Assembly (NCBI GenBank): GCA_963823675.1
Contig: CAWGMT010000016.1
Coordinates: 1-64,000, forward strand
From: CAWGMT01 sp963823675
GTDB taxonomy: Bacteria; Planctomycetota; Planctomycetia; Isosphaerales; Isosphaeraceae
Length of the DNA stretch: 64,000 nt
Reading direction: 5' to 3'
Positions within the stretch are counted from its first letter, which is position 1. Each line of letters starts with the position of its first letter. A program made the translations under genes and the position numbers. The notes under the pieces were generated by a model. That model saw only the letters and a list, made by a program, of their open reading frames with translations, was not told the origin of the DNA and made no database searches. Shown piece by piece: positions 44,205 to 54,931 of this stretch.

Positions 44205-44528
44205 CGACTATACTATGCGGGCGTCACGACTTGGCCATTTGTGCATATTTGGTTTGTCCTTTGTCCTTGGTTCGCTTCGCGGATTTCACTAGCCAAAGGT
44301 TATTACCAGGCTCCTTGGCAGCAGGCAACGCGAGTGGCACCGCGGCATGGACAACCGACGACCGAACACTGACAGCGCACAACCGACTACTCAACACTGA
44401 CATTGCACGATCGACTACCGGCTACTGACAACGCACAGCCGACTTTACCTAACGACAACGCACAACCGACGCCCGAATTCCGACAACGGACAACGGACAA
44501 CTGACAACGGACTAAGGGGGATTCGATC
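44205..44528 (+). repeat. Repeat-filled intergenic region ahead of the GspK-like gene
   Basis: Contains TTTGTCC units (about 44253-44268), the arm CGCTTCGCG at about 44273-44281 with the start of a site-2-type spacer (GGATTTCACTAG), many degenerate ACAACCG units, and four GGACAAC/GGACAACTG units (44480-44510). These end 15-20 nt ahead of the ATG at 44529. No gene is supportable here. Confidence 0.7.
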
Positions 44529-47500
44529 ATGTTGGCTTCGAGACAGTCGCGAACCAAGCGCCGCGGGGTCGTTCTGATCCTGGTGCTCGCCATGCTCGGC
44601 CTGCTGGCGGTGATCGGGATCACGTTCGCCACCTACAGCGGTCAGGCCAAGATCAACGCGCGCAACTACGCGGTTTCGGTACTTCAGCCGCAGGCCGACG
44701 AGCTCTTCGACTTTGCCTTGGGCCAACTGATCGGCGACACGTCCGACTCGCGATCGGTCATCCGCGGCCATAGCCTGGCTCGCGACATGTACGGCAACGA
44801 CGCATTCTTTAACGGCTACATGACCATCAACCCCCAGACCGGACTGCCGTTTGCGTTCAACCCCCACAGCCCTCCCACTTCGGTGGGGGGGGGCCTCTGG
44901 AACATCGCCAGCGACATCCAGCTCGGCGACCCCAATTTCTACGGAATTAACTTCACCCGCTGGATCATGCGGGTCACTTACACCGGCCCGGTCCCGTCCG
45001 CCGGGGCCAAGCCGGTGGATTCCACCCTCGAGATCGTGCAAGTCAACCCGCCCGGAAGCAATGGCCAGACCGTCATCTTCCAGGTTACCCCGATCGACAA
45101 CCCGATCGCGGTCACTCCCGTTCGACAATGCGGCCGGCAACGCGTTCAATACGTTGACGGCCCTGTATAACCCCACCCTGGGGTCGACCAGCAACCTGGC
45201 CATGAATGTTGCCGTGGGCAACGCAGCCGTGGGACCGCTGCCTGCCAACATCAGCAATTTCTCGTTCAGCTTGGACGGCCGCTATCTCCGGGCGTTCAAC
45301 GGGCCGGGCATGGCCGGAGCTGGCTACAATGCCGCCTACGGCAACTTCCGCTACAACGGCATCAACCCCCACCAGGCCGGGATGGACGAAGATTACGACG
45401 CTTGCGACCTGGAAAACTGGTTCCTGGCGCTGCAGAGCGCCGACGGCCAGGTGATGATCCCCTCGTTCCACCGGCCGGCGGCCATCCGCGTCGATCCTGC
45501 GAACGGCGTCAACGACTGGACCCGCCAGAACCTCGACGGTCCCAACAACACGACGAACTGGGCGACCTCGGCGGCGCGGATCCTCCGTCCGGTCGCCGCC
45601 GACGGCAACGACGCGGGCACTTTCGGCAACCTGACCCCCGACCCGAACACCGGCCAGATCGCCTACGACGTCGATAACGACGGCGATGGTATGACCGATT
45701 CAGTCTGGCTCGACCTGGGCTATCCGGCGCGCCGCGATGCCAAGAACCAGCTCTACAAGCCGCTCTTCGCGTTCATGGTCATTGGCTTGAACGGCCGGAT
45801 CCCGCTCAACACGGCGGGCAACCTCGCCGACCAGCGCGACGCGTCGGCCCCCATCATCGGCTATGACGGTTCGGGAAACCCGATCTTCGGTCCCGGCGGC
45901 GGCTCCTCGCATGCCCTGCACCTGGGCAACTCGTCGAGCGAGATCGACCCGACCTACGCGCTTCAGAATGCCTTCAGCTCGCCGCTTCTAAACGCCAGCT
46001 CCAACGATTGGCTGGCCGCCTTTGCCGCTCCGCAAACGGGCGTATCCGTCGGTCTCAACACGAGCTTTCCCTCGAACTCACAGGTCGACAACGCGAGCAT
46101 CGACGTCCGCTTGACCCAGTTTCGCAATCTGCTGGCGGGCACCCGGCCGCCCGGGGCAGGCAACAACGACACCAACTATGTCTACTCCTCGTCGGGGCCC
46201 AGCCTGGGCGGGCTGAGCTTCCCCTTGCCCAACGGCATCGCCGATGGCGGCGATACGACCCAGACCGATTCCAACGGCAATGTCTATGTCACGCGAACGA
46301 CACAGCCCGTGCCCGGGCGATGGGGTGAAGCTCAGGCCGTGCCCGGGGTTCCGTTCGCCAATCCGAACTATGTCATGAACCCGACGCCTCCCGGCCCGCC
46401 GTACCAGTTCGTGGACGTCGTGCGGCCCAACTATTCCAACCCGGTCCGCGCGGGCTACTCGATGGATCCGACCGATCTCCTTTTCGGCACGCCCCGCGAC
46501 GCGGCCGATGACAACTACAACTCCTACGACCCCTGGCCCCTCGGCCATACGGGTGAAGTGGGCGACACCGATTTTTACGACAACTCGGGCGCGCTCTTGC
46601 TGCCGGTCGATCGCATGCGGCGCTGGCTGACGCCCGCCGATATCAACGGCACGGGCACGGTAACCCAGTGGAACGCCGGCGCCAATCCGGTCAGTCATGG
46701 CCCCGACCTGTTCGGCCGGGTGGAATTCTACAGCTACTTCCGCCCGCCCGGATCGCCGGGCGTGGTGTACTACAACCCTTCAGGCTCCATGCCGGCGGTC
46801 CCCCCTGTGGGTTACCGATGGGGTGCCGTCACCGTGACTTATCCCTGGGCGAGCGGATCGAACTACGCCCCCGACCAGACGAACAACCCGACCCATGGCT
46901 TCGAGTCGTTCCGGTTCCCGAGCCAGAACTACGGCGCCAATGCCAACGCACCGGCGATTCCTCCCGGCGGCACCTTCACTCCCCAGAGAATCGGCGGCGT
47001 CCCGGTCGATCTGAACCTCGATACGGGCAATAATGGCAGCAGCGAGATGCCGACCTACTACCCGACCTACGACTTCGCCGTCAATGCCTCGGTCAACTCC
47101 GACGGCCTCAACGAGGCCGACGAGATGAACCTCTACACCTACAACCCGCTGCTCGACTCGCCCTACGGCCCCAGCGACCTGGAGTGGCTCTACCGCCTCC
47201 AGGACGTCGACGGATCCTCGCTTTCGAGCCGGCTCAAGCAGTTGGCGCCGATCAGCTTCACCAACGGCGTCGACGGCCAGAGGCGGCGCAGGCTCTTCGC
47301 GCTCGACACCTGGGAGTCAAACGGCTTCGCCTGGGCCAATGATAATCCCGGCGGCGTCTTTCCGACCAACAGCACGTTCACCAACACGCAGAATGCCAGC
47401 TTCGTTCAGGCGGGTCTCGCCACGCCCGCCCTGGCCCACCGCGACCGCAAGATCAACCTCAATTATCCCCTGCCCGTCTCGAACGACCCCAACGAGCCGA

Positions 47501-50500
47501 TCCGTCAAAAGTGGATCACCGACACCTATTACATGCTCAAGGCGGTCTTGCCCCCCAAGGCGGTCGACACACCCGAAGAGCTGGCCCAGCTCAGCCAGTA
47601 CGTGATCAACATCGTCGACTTCCGCGACCCGGATAGCACCATGACCCACTGGGTCAACCCCGACGTGCGGCTCAGCGTTTTTACGCCCACCGCTGCTCAG
47701 CCGGTGCCCGGCGCCAACACCATGCCCCCCACGCTCTTTGCGGCCAACGTCGCCCCGGCTACCGCCATCCAGCTCGATCAGTATGGCATGGAATACAATC
47801 CCGTGGCGATCAACGAGGCCCTGTTGTATACGTTCAACTATCAAGCTTCCGCCAGCGGCGGCGCGGCGTCTCAGGCCAACCGCTTCTTGATCGAGCTGGT
47901 CAATACCTTGACCAGCCCCGAGATTCCCGTGGGAACCGTCATCCCCTCCCCGTATCCCAACGCGGCCGTCCTGGATCTCGGCGGCTTCCAGTACACACCC
48001 AAGAACCCCTATTCGGGAGGCTGCTGGGACATCGTCTTCACCGGCGACGACCCCTACAGCCGCCCCGACCCCTATCGCGGCGACCTGTCGCGGTACGGCA
48101 ACATCTACGGGCTGACGCCGCTCAACCAGGATTCGTTCAACGCGCCTCCGAGCGGTGGCGGCCTCACCGGCAGCGACGTCATCCTTCAGCCCCTGCTCGC
48201 GGCCAAGAACGGCGCGAATAACACGAGCGTGCCTTTTCCCACCAACTACTCGGCCGGCGGGACGACTCTGCCAACCAACTATTTCTACGTCTTCGGCAAT
48301 AGCCCGCCCAGTGTCTCCACCGTCAGCAACGGCGTCTCGACGAGCACCGTGTATGAGAGCGGGCCGCTCCAGCCGGGGATGACGTATACCGGCAGCGCGT
48401 ACTTGGCCACCAACAACTACACGATCCCCTTCACCAGCTCCGCGGGAGTCAGCATTTACCCGCCGCCGGTGATCCAATCGTTGAATTCCAGCACGGGCTT
48501 CGACCCGATGACCAACGGAACCAATCCGACGTTTCCGCTCTATCCCGGCGTGCTGCCGGGAATCCCGGGAAGCGACGCCACGGGCGACACGCAGACGAAC
48601 GTGACGCCGCTGAATTACCAGTGGAAGGTGCCGGCGCTCACCGCATCCGGCGTGGGCTCGGCCTCGGCCTCGGCCACCCAGCGCGGCACGCAGTTTATCT
48701 GGGTCTGCCTGCGCCGCCCGGCCAACCTGTTCGCGCCGGTCACGGCCTACAATCCCATGGTCGTGGTCAACGCCATGCGCGTGCCCTATATCGACGGCAC
48801 GGGCTTCACGACGCAGACCGCGACCTTCCAGGGGCAAAATGGCGTCATGTCAACCGTGCCCGCGGTCAACGGCACGTTCAATACGATTTACTCGGTGCAG
48901 CGGTTCCAGCCCTACCGGGGCGGGCACGCCGTTCCGGTGCCTCCTGCTCTGAGTTACGGCATCAACCTGTTGACGTACACCCTGCCGGCGACGGCCTCGG
49001 TCGCGTTCGACACGCGCTATGGCTATACCGAGCAGGTCGTCCCCCCCTCGGCCAACTCGCTCGGCTACGTCAAATCGGCGACGGCCGGCGGGGCCTCGTA
49101 CGCCCTGAGCCAGGGGATCTATTACGTCCAGGACGCGAACACCCAGACGGCCGCGACGTTTCCGATCTACCACACCCTGGGCCTGGCCAACGAATGGGAG
49201 GTGGGCTCGGGCATGACGTACTACGAAACCTGGGATTACGTGCCGTTCCACGACCGCGATTTCACCAGCGTCGGCGAGCTCATGCTGGTGCCGGCCAGCC
49301 CGCCGGGGCTCTTCACCAAGCAATTCGTCGAATTTGCCCCGTCGCAGCAGAACCTCTTCACCTTCTTCGCCGGGTATGCTCCCTTTAGCGGCAGCACCCA
49401 GGTGAATAACCCGGCCCCCGCCGGCGTCACGTCCATGAGCCTCTTCACCGCCAGCGGAGCCATCGCGCAGATCTACCCCGGCGTGCTCGTACCGCCGGTT
49501 CCGCCGGTGATCAACGGCACGATCTTCACGCAGACGTATAACACCCAGCAATACCTCACCCCATGGACCAACCCACTCTTGACGGGGCTTCCGAACGCGA
49601 ACCCTCCGCAGCCCTATGGCCCGGCACCTGGGTATCTGTATAGCGCCGGATCGGTGGTCATGGCAAATTATGTGAATGTGGGAACCGCGTCGGTACCGCT
49701 GATTTTCGCCGGCGCCTTGAACGGCCTGGCCACGCCCACGCCGCCGGCGACGACCCTGCCGGCCGCCAGCCCGGCTCAGATCAATCCGCCGCCGGTCCCG
49801 AGCGCGCCGCGCGGATTCAACCGCACAGCTATCCGTATCTGAGCGACAAGTTCTTCTATTCCGGCTACGGCGGCGCGATTACGGCGGACGCCGGAACTCT
49901 CGTCGGCGGTTACGCGGCTGACGGCTGGTTCAAGATGCTCGAGTTTTTCGAGGTGCCCACCCAGATGATCGGATCGATCGGGCCGGTCGCCCAGGGGACC
50001 AATTTCGACTGGGCGCGGCAGGACTTGAAGCCCGGGCTCTTGAATCTCAACCTGATCATCGACGAGGAGGTGTACCTCGGCCTCTTAGGCAACACGGGCA
50101 TCAACCAGCAAAACGGCCAGCCCAGCGTCCCGGTCAGCCCGCCCACCAACCCACCCTCGATGGTGGCGAATGCGGACGAATCGGATCAGTTCTCGCAGCA
50201 GCTCCTGAACATGGCCCAGGTCCCGCCGCTGCCGGCGGGGAATTACACCCCCTTCGGCACGGCGCTCTCCCTCCAGTCGAGCGGCCCGCCCTATCTGCTG
50301 CCGATTGTCCCGGGCTTGAATGGTCCAGCGCCGGGGCCCATTCCACTCGTGGTCACAGCGACGCTCAACAGCGGCGCACCCGCCTCGGCTTATCCGTTGT
50401 CGAGCACGTCGCTGGCAAGCTGGCAAAACTGGGCGAGCTATGGTTCCCCGTTTCAGGCCTACCCTCAGGCAGGCGCAGCGCCCTGGCTGCCGACCCGGTT

Positions 50501-51712
50501 GCCAATTACAACTACAACCTGGCCAACGGCGGCATCGCCCCCCAGATCTACAACAACGCGCTCAAGGCATCGTTCGTGCAGTTCCTCTGGCTGCGGCACG
50601 GCGGCTCGGGCTACATGTTCGGCTGGGGGAACGGCGCGGTCGGCGAGAATGTGGCGTACGGCGGGGCGAACGGCCAGGTTGGAGGGGGAAGCAATGGCTC
50701 CCGGATCCCGGCTGAAATACCATTCCGCTCGCTGTCGTTTCCCGACATCGACCACACCATCATGCGGCCGGCCGCGCTGCCGCCGACGGCCAATACCAGC
50801 CCGTCTCCCAATAGCTCACCCAGTCCGTCGGCTTCACCCCCGCTCTTTTACGCGGGCGACCCCGGTGTGAGGAGCCCGAATATCTACGTGAACTACGGGG
50901 GGGTCGCAGCCGGGGTGCCCACCGCCAACCAGGCGTACGGGCCGGGCTACTACCCGGGACTGACGGTGACGGCGACGGCGAATGGGCTCCTCTCCGTCTA
51001 CAACTCGGTGTATCCGCCGCCGATTCCGGCCCGCCGGCTGTTCCAGTTCCCCGATTACTATCCGGGAACCTCGGGAAGCGTGCCTTCGTCGACGATCCCG
51101 GCGCCGAGCAACGCGAGCGAGACCGGCGACCCGTTTGTCAACAACACCACCCCGGCCGCCAGCACGCCGCCCATAGCGGCTCCCGGCGTGCTGCCCGCCA
51201 CCGTGCAAACCGCCGGCGCGGCCACGACCTATACGACCGTCCCCAGCAACGGCATGGTCAACCTGTACTGGGCGAACGGCACCGCGGGGACTCAGTATGT
51301 CTCGACCGGTTTGGGCGGGACCCCGATCGGCGGAGTGAGCAACCCCTACCTGGCGCGCAGAGCGGTGCCAGTGGAACCATCACCGCCGCCGACTTCCGCC
51401 AGCATCCCTACTGGCGCAGCGAGCAGATGCAGCGGGTCATGAACCTCACCACCGTGCGGACCCACCAGTATGCGGTGTGGGTCACGGTCGGCTTCTTCCA
51501 GGTCAAGCGGCAGGGAGACATCGGCATGGCTTCGGTGGGCGTGCCGACCCTGGCCTACGATATCATGGGCCCGGAGAACGGCGCCCTTGATGGCAGCAAC
51601 GTGCGCTATCGCGCACTTCTTCCTGATCGACCGGCTCAAGCTCACCGGCTTCGACCCGGGCAACGCGGGACAGTTCCACCAGGCCGTCGTTTATAGCAAC
51701 CGCATTCAGTAG
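44529..51712 (+). pseudogene. Giant GspK/PilX-like minor pseudopilin (about 2,390 aa), five frame breaks
   Basis: N-terminus SRTKRRG|VVLILVLAMLGLLAVIGITFATYSG: a prepilin-like helix without Glu at +5, as in GspK. The position after J-like also fits K. The rest is a huge Asn/Pro/Gly/Tyr-rich extracytoplasmic protein. Frame continuity is inferred by joining good protein across breaks at about 45117, 49815, 50475, 51365 and 51607. One uninterrupted piece covers 45118-49842. Examples of joins are IAVTP to FDNAAGNAFNTL, and SAPR to PHSYPYLSDKFFY. The tail ends RLKLTGFDPGNAGQFHQAVV. Normal GspK is about 330 aa. Either a very large pilus-tip adhesin or a modular surface protein. Confidence 0.75.
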
Positions 51713-51800
51713 AAGACCACCTAGCTCCGCTTGTCGAAGCGGACAAAACTTGGATAGAATCACGTTCAGGTTCACGTTCCTCATTGTGAAAGGACCACTC

Positions 51801-53108
51801 ATGACCGCCCGTCGTCGTCGCGCTTATCTTCGAGGTTTTACTTTGATCGAGCTGCTGGTGGTGATCAGCATCATCGGCATCTTGGTCGGGCTCTTATTGC
51901 CCGCCGTCCAGTCGGCCCGCGAAGCGGGCCGCCGCGCCCAGTGCCAGAGCAACATGCACAACTTGACCCTGGCCATGCAACAGTTTATCAGCACCAAGAA
52001 CGCGTTCCCGCCCTCCGGCGAGTTCTGCGAGGACGCCACCACGTTGGCCCAGTTGACCAGCGGCAATCCGCCCGACCCCACCCAGTCGGTCATCATGACC
52101 TTCATGCCGGGAGCCAGCGGATCACCCCGTGGCCAGGCCATGTATAGCTGGGTGCTCCAGCTCCTGCCCTACATGGAAAACCAGGAACTGTTCAACCAGT
52201 GGACGATGTTCACGACGACATCCGGCGGTCCCAGCGGCGTGAACTTCTTCGACCCGACCAACTACGTGGCCGGTCAGTCCAGCAACTACACGATCGGCAA
52301 TACCGCCATCGGCGTTCTGAAATGCCCCGACGACAACACCGCCCAGACCAACCAGGGCAACTTGAGCTACGTCGTCAACGGCGGGTTCGCCCTCTGGCAC
52401 GCCGTGCCGTACGGCTGGATCGGCTCGGCGATCGACGGCGGCGAGACGCTGACCTCGGTCCCTCTCACGTGGGCGCCCGCGGCTACCGGCATGGTCGGTA
52501 CCATCGGTGTGACCCAGAAGCTCGGCGTGATGTTCCTCGAATCGACGTTCCCCCAGGGCGTGCAGGTCAGGATCCCCTGGAACGTGCGCTCGAGCCTGGC
52601 CGCCATCGTCAACGGTACCAGCAGCACGATCTTGCTCTCCGAGAATACCCTGGTCGGCGCGGCCGCACCGAACCCGTTCACGGCCAATCTCGAAGGCAAC
52701 TGGGCAACGCCGGTGCCCACGATGACCTCGTTCATCGGTGCGTCGGCCGTCTGCGGCGTGCCGGCCACCACCGATTGCACGGCCGGCCAGCTCGCCCCGG
52801 CGTCGGTCACCTCGGGCGCGGGAGTCGCCAGCGGCGACAACGACGGTCCGGGCTGGGCGTACGCCAACCGGGTCGGCACGTTCGAGAACATCAACTTCGG
52901 CCAGAACCTGACGATCGAGGGATCCTATCCCTTCTCCAACAGCGCGCACCCCAGCGGCTGCAACATGGGCTTCTGCGACGGCTCTGTCCGGTTCCTCACC
53001 AACACGCTCGACGGCACGGTCTACTCCAAGCTGATCACCCCGGCCGGGAGCAAGCTGCCGCTCTATTGCAAGCAGATGCCGGTGTCGCAAGACGCCTTCG
53101 CCAACTGA
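51801..53108 (+). CDS. DUF1559 prepilin-type protein
   Basis: 435 aa. Prepilin motif RG|FTLIELLVVISIIGILVGLL, then the conserved LPAVQSAREAGRRAQCQSNM of DUF1559, and the C-terminal H-X9-DG signature HPSGCNMGFCDGSVRFL. This family is greatly expanded in planctomycetes and close to diagnostic of them. It is exported and probably a pilin-like or surface protein. The start ATG 51801 follows GAAAGGACC. It lies 88 bp after the GspK-like gene and ends the locus; a hairpin follows. Confidence 0.94.
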   Translation: MTARRRRAYLRGFTLIELLVVISIIGILVGLLLPAVQSAREAGRRAQCQSNMHNLTLAMQQFISTKNAFPPSGEFCEDATTLAQLTSGNPPDPTQSVIMTFMPGASGSPRGQAMYSWVLQLLPYMENQELFNQWTMFTTTSGGPSGVNFFDPTNYVAGQSSNYTIGNTAIGVLKCPDDNTAQTNQGNLSYVVNGGFALWHAVPYGWIGSAIDGGETLTSVPLTWAPAATGMVGTIGVTQKLGVMFLESTFPQGVQVRIPWNVRSSLAAIVNGTSSTILLSENTLVGAAAPNPFTANLEGNWATPVPTMTSFIGASAVCGVPATTDCTAGQLAPASVTSGAGVASGDNDGPGWAYANRVGTFENINFGQNLTIEGSYPFSNSAHPSGCNMGFCDGSVRFLTNTLDGTVYSKLITPAGSKLPLYCKQMPVSQDAFAN

Positions 53109-53118
53109 TGAATCGAAT

Positions 53119-53147
53119 CGATCCGGCCGGTTAACCCGGCCGGATCG
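53119..53147 (+). terminator. Terminator-like hairpin after the DUF1559 gene
   Basis: Perfect 12-bp stem CGATCCGGCCGG / CCGGCCGGATCG with loop TTAAC, 10 nt after the stop codon. No U-tract follows, so intrinsic termination is uncertain; it may protect the 3' end. The rest of the gap to 53387 has no gene I can support. Confidence 0.55.
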
Positions 53148-53387
53148 CCGGTTCGCGGCGCGGGTCTCGGGACCCCGCCGTTCGCCAGACCGTAGGTCTC
53201 CCGCCCGCGCATTGGGCCGGTGACTTGCAGTCAGCCGAGTGGTCACAAGACGTCCTCGCCAGCAGATCGACACAAACGACGACGGGAATGCGTGCGTGAA
53301 CCCCGCCCCGGGATGGCTAACGGATGCCAGCCCGCGGGCGGTTTTTTCGTAGGACTTTGTGTCACCAATGGGTCAAAGGCGCCGGCC

Positions 53388-54482
53388 ATGCCGCACAGCA
53401 CCTCCTTCCATTGCCCGTACTGTAAACGGCGGTTGCAGCTCCCCGACGAGATTCGGCCGGGAACGAGGACGCGCTGTCCCCACGCGGACTGCCGGCGCAT
53501 CTTCGCCTATTCTCCCGCCGAGCCTGGCCCGGTCGATGAAATCCCCATCGACGACAGCCCGCCGGTCAACTTGATGAAGGAGTTGATCGAGGATGAGGAT
53601 CGCCCGCCGGCCGGCAAAACCACCCCCGCCGCGCGGCGGGGCGATGGCGGCCTGACCAGCCCAACCGTTCCTGCAACGCCCACGGCCCCGCCGGTGCCCG
53701 TGCCCGCGGCCGCGGGGCAGCCGCTGCCCCGCAGCTTCCGGTCCAAGAAGACGCGCCAGCCCGTAGCGGGCCATCCCCTCGCCCAGGCATCCGAGCGCTC
53801 GAAGGAGGTCTTGGTCGGCGGCAGAGGGGTCCGCTTCGACGAGCCGCGAAAATACACCGGGGTTTTCATCGGCTTCGTGGTCGCGGCCGCCGGATATGGG
53901 GCCTTCGTGTTCTTCAAGTATTTCTTCGATCAGATCCACAACGCGGAAAAGATCCGGGCTGCCGCCATCGCCAAGGTCGTCGATGACGCGGAAGTCAAAC
54001 GGAAGCAAAAGGCGGAAAAGGCGATCCGCGAGTTCCAGGCGAAGACCGCCCCGCAGCAGAAATCGCTCCCACGCGCCGGATCAACTCCCACCCTGCCGGC
54101 GAATACCGCCGCCCTGGCGGTCACTCTGGAATCCGCCCGGATCGGTCCCTATTTTCCGGACAACCAGCAGGAATTCCTGATCGTGACCTTGCGCGTCGCC
54201 AACGAATCCAAGGTTGAGAACCACACGGCCGCATGGCCCGGACCCGCCGTCAACGTGATTCTGCGCGACGCGTTCCTTCAGCAGCCCCGCCTCGTTCACA
54301 AAGCGTTTGAGGATAAGAAGGTTTCCAAGGGCCAGCCGATCCAGCAAGTCGCGGTGTTTGAGCGGCCGCCTCTGGGCGCGAATCTTACCCTCAAGGTAGA
54401 AATACCCGAGGGATTGATCAAGAAGAATTGCACCGTCGAAATCCCGGCGGCGGCCATCCGGAAACGCGCGGATCGCCCATGA
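53388..54482 (+). CDS. Zinc-ribbon transmembrane protein, paralogue 1
   Basis: 364 aa. N-terminal zinc ribbon: CPYC at about 9-12 and CPHADC about 20 residues later. Then an acidic and Pro/Ala-rich cytoplasmic linker, one membrane helix (GVFIGFVVAAAGYGAFVFFKYFF) and a Lys-rich helical stretch. The extracytoplasmic beta-type domain starts at LAVTLESARIGPYFPDNQQE and contains FLIVTLRVANESKVENHTAAWPG. The latter resembles DUF4352/Ig-like domains and is shared with the next two genes. Unlike them it lacks the C-terminal DPEKDP helical domain. Function unknown; architecture suggests a sensor spanning the membrane. Confidence 0.72.
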   Translation: MPHSTSFHCPYCKRRLQLPDEIRPGTRTRCPHADCRRIFAYSPAEPGPVDEIPIDDSPPVNLMKELIEDEDRPPAGKTTPAARRGDGGLTSPTVPATPTAPPVPVPAAAGQPLPRSFRSKKTRQPVAGHPLAQASERSKEVLVGGRGVRFDEPRKYTGVFIGFVVAAAGYGAFVFFKYFFDQIHNAEKIRAAAIAKVVDDAEVKRKQKAEKAIREFQAKTAPQQKSLPRAGSTPTLPANTAALAVTLESARIGPYFPDNQQEFLIVTLRVANESKVENHTAAWPGPAVNVILRDAFLQQPRLVHKAFEDKKVSKGQPIQQVAVFERPPLGANLTLKVEIPEGLIKKNCTVEIPAAAIRKRADRP

Positions 54483-54501
54483 CGATGACTGCCTGCCTAA
54501 A

Positions 54502-54599
54502 TGGGCTCGCGTGATCCTGGGAGGGCGAGGCTCCGTCCGAGCCGCCTGGGAGAATGGCTCGCCGGGAGGCTCGCCCTCCCGGAATTGTGCAAGGCGATT
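54502..54599. repeat. REP-like palindromic element, copy C
   Basis: Third copy of the element, almost identical to copy A, in the gap between paralogues 1 and 2. The rest of the 449-bp gap includes a GC palindrome (GCCGGCCG...CGGCCGGC, about 54771-54794) and no supportable gene. Confidence 0.85.
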
Positions 54600-54931
54600 C
54601 AGAGGATCAGGCCCGAGCCCGGGGACGGAACTTGGCAGAGCCGGCACCTTGCATCGTAGGGCGGCAATGGTATCATAATCGAACAACGTCACTGAGCAAT
54701 CTTTGCGCAGGACGCGGTGGGGCTTTGTCGCATCGAACCAGCGGCCCGGAGCGGTAGACACCGCGCAGGAGCCGGCCGATGCGGCCGGCCGGCTCGGGAG
54801 GTGAGGCGCATGCCGACCTCGCCGAGTGTTCGAGGTCGAACCGGGCACCTGGCGCCGACGCTTCTTTCGGCGGCCGTCCGCAGCGTTGCAACTCGTCGTG
54901 TGGTCCGTGGATTTGATTCTGGGGCAAAGCT

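Noticed and set aside
47317..48837. 506-codon minus-strand frame
   Set aside because: Antisense of the GspK-like gene; Arg/Gly/Val-rich shadow composition.
53318..53348. GC palindrome followed by TTTTTT as an intrinsic terminator
   Set aside because: The palindrome (GCCCGCGGGC) has no loop and lies about 210 bp after the nearest stop codon; too weak to call.
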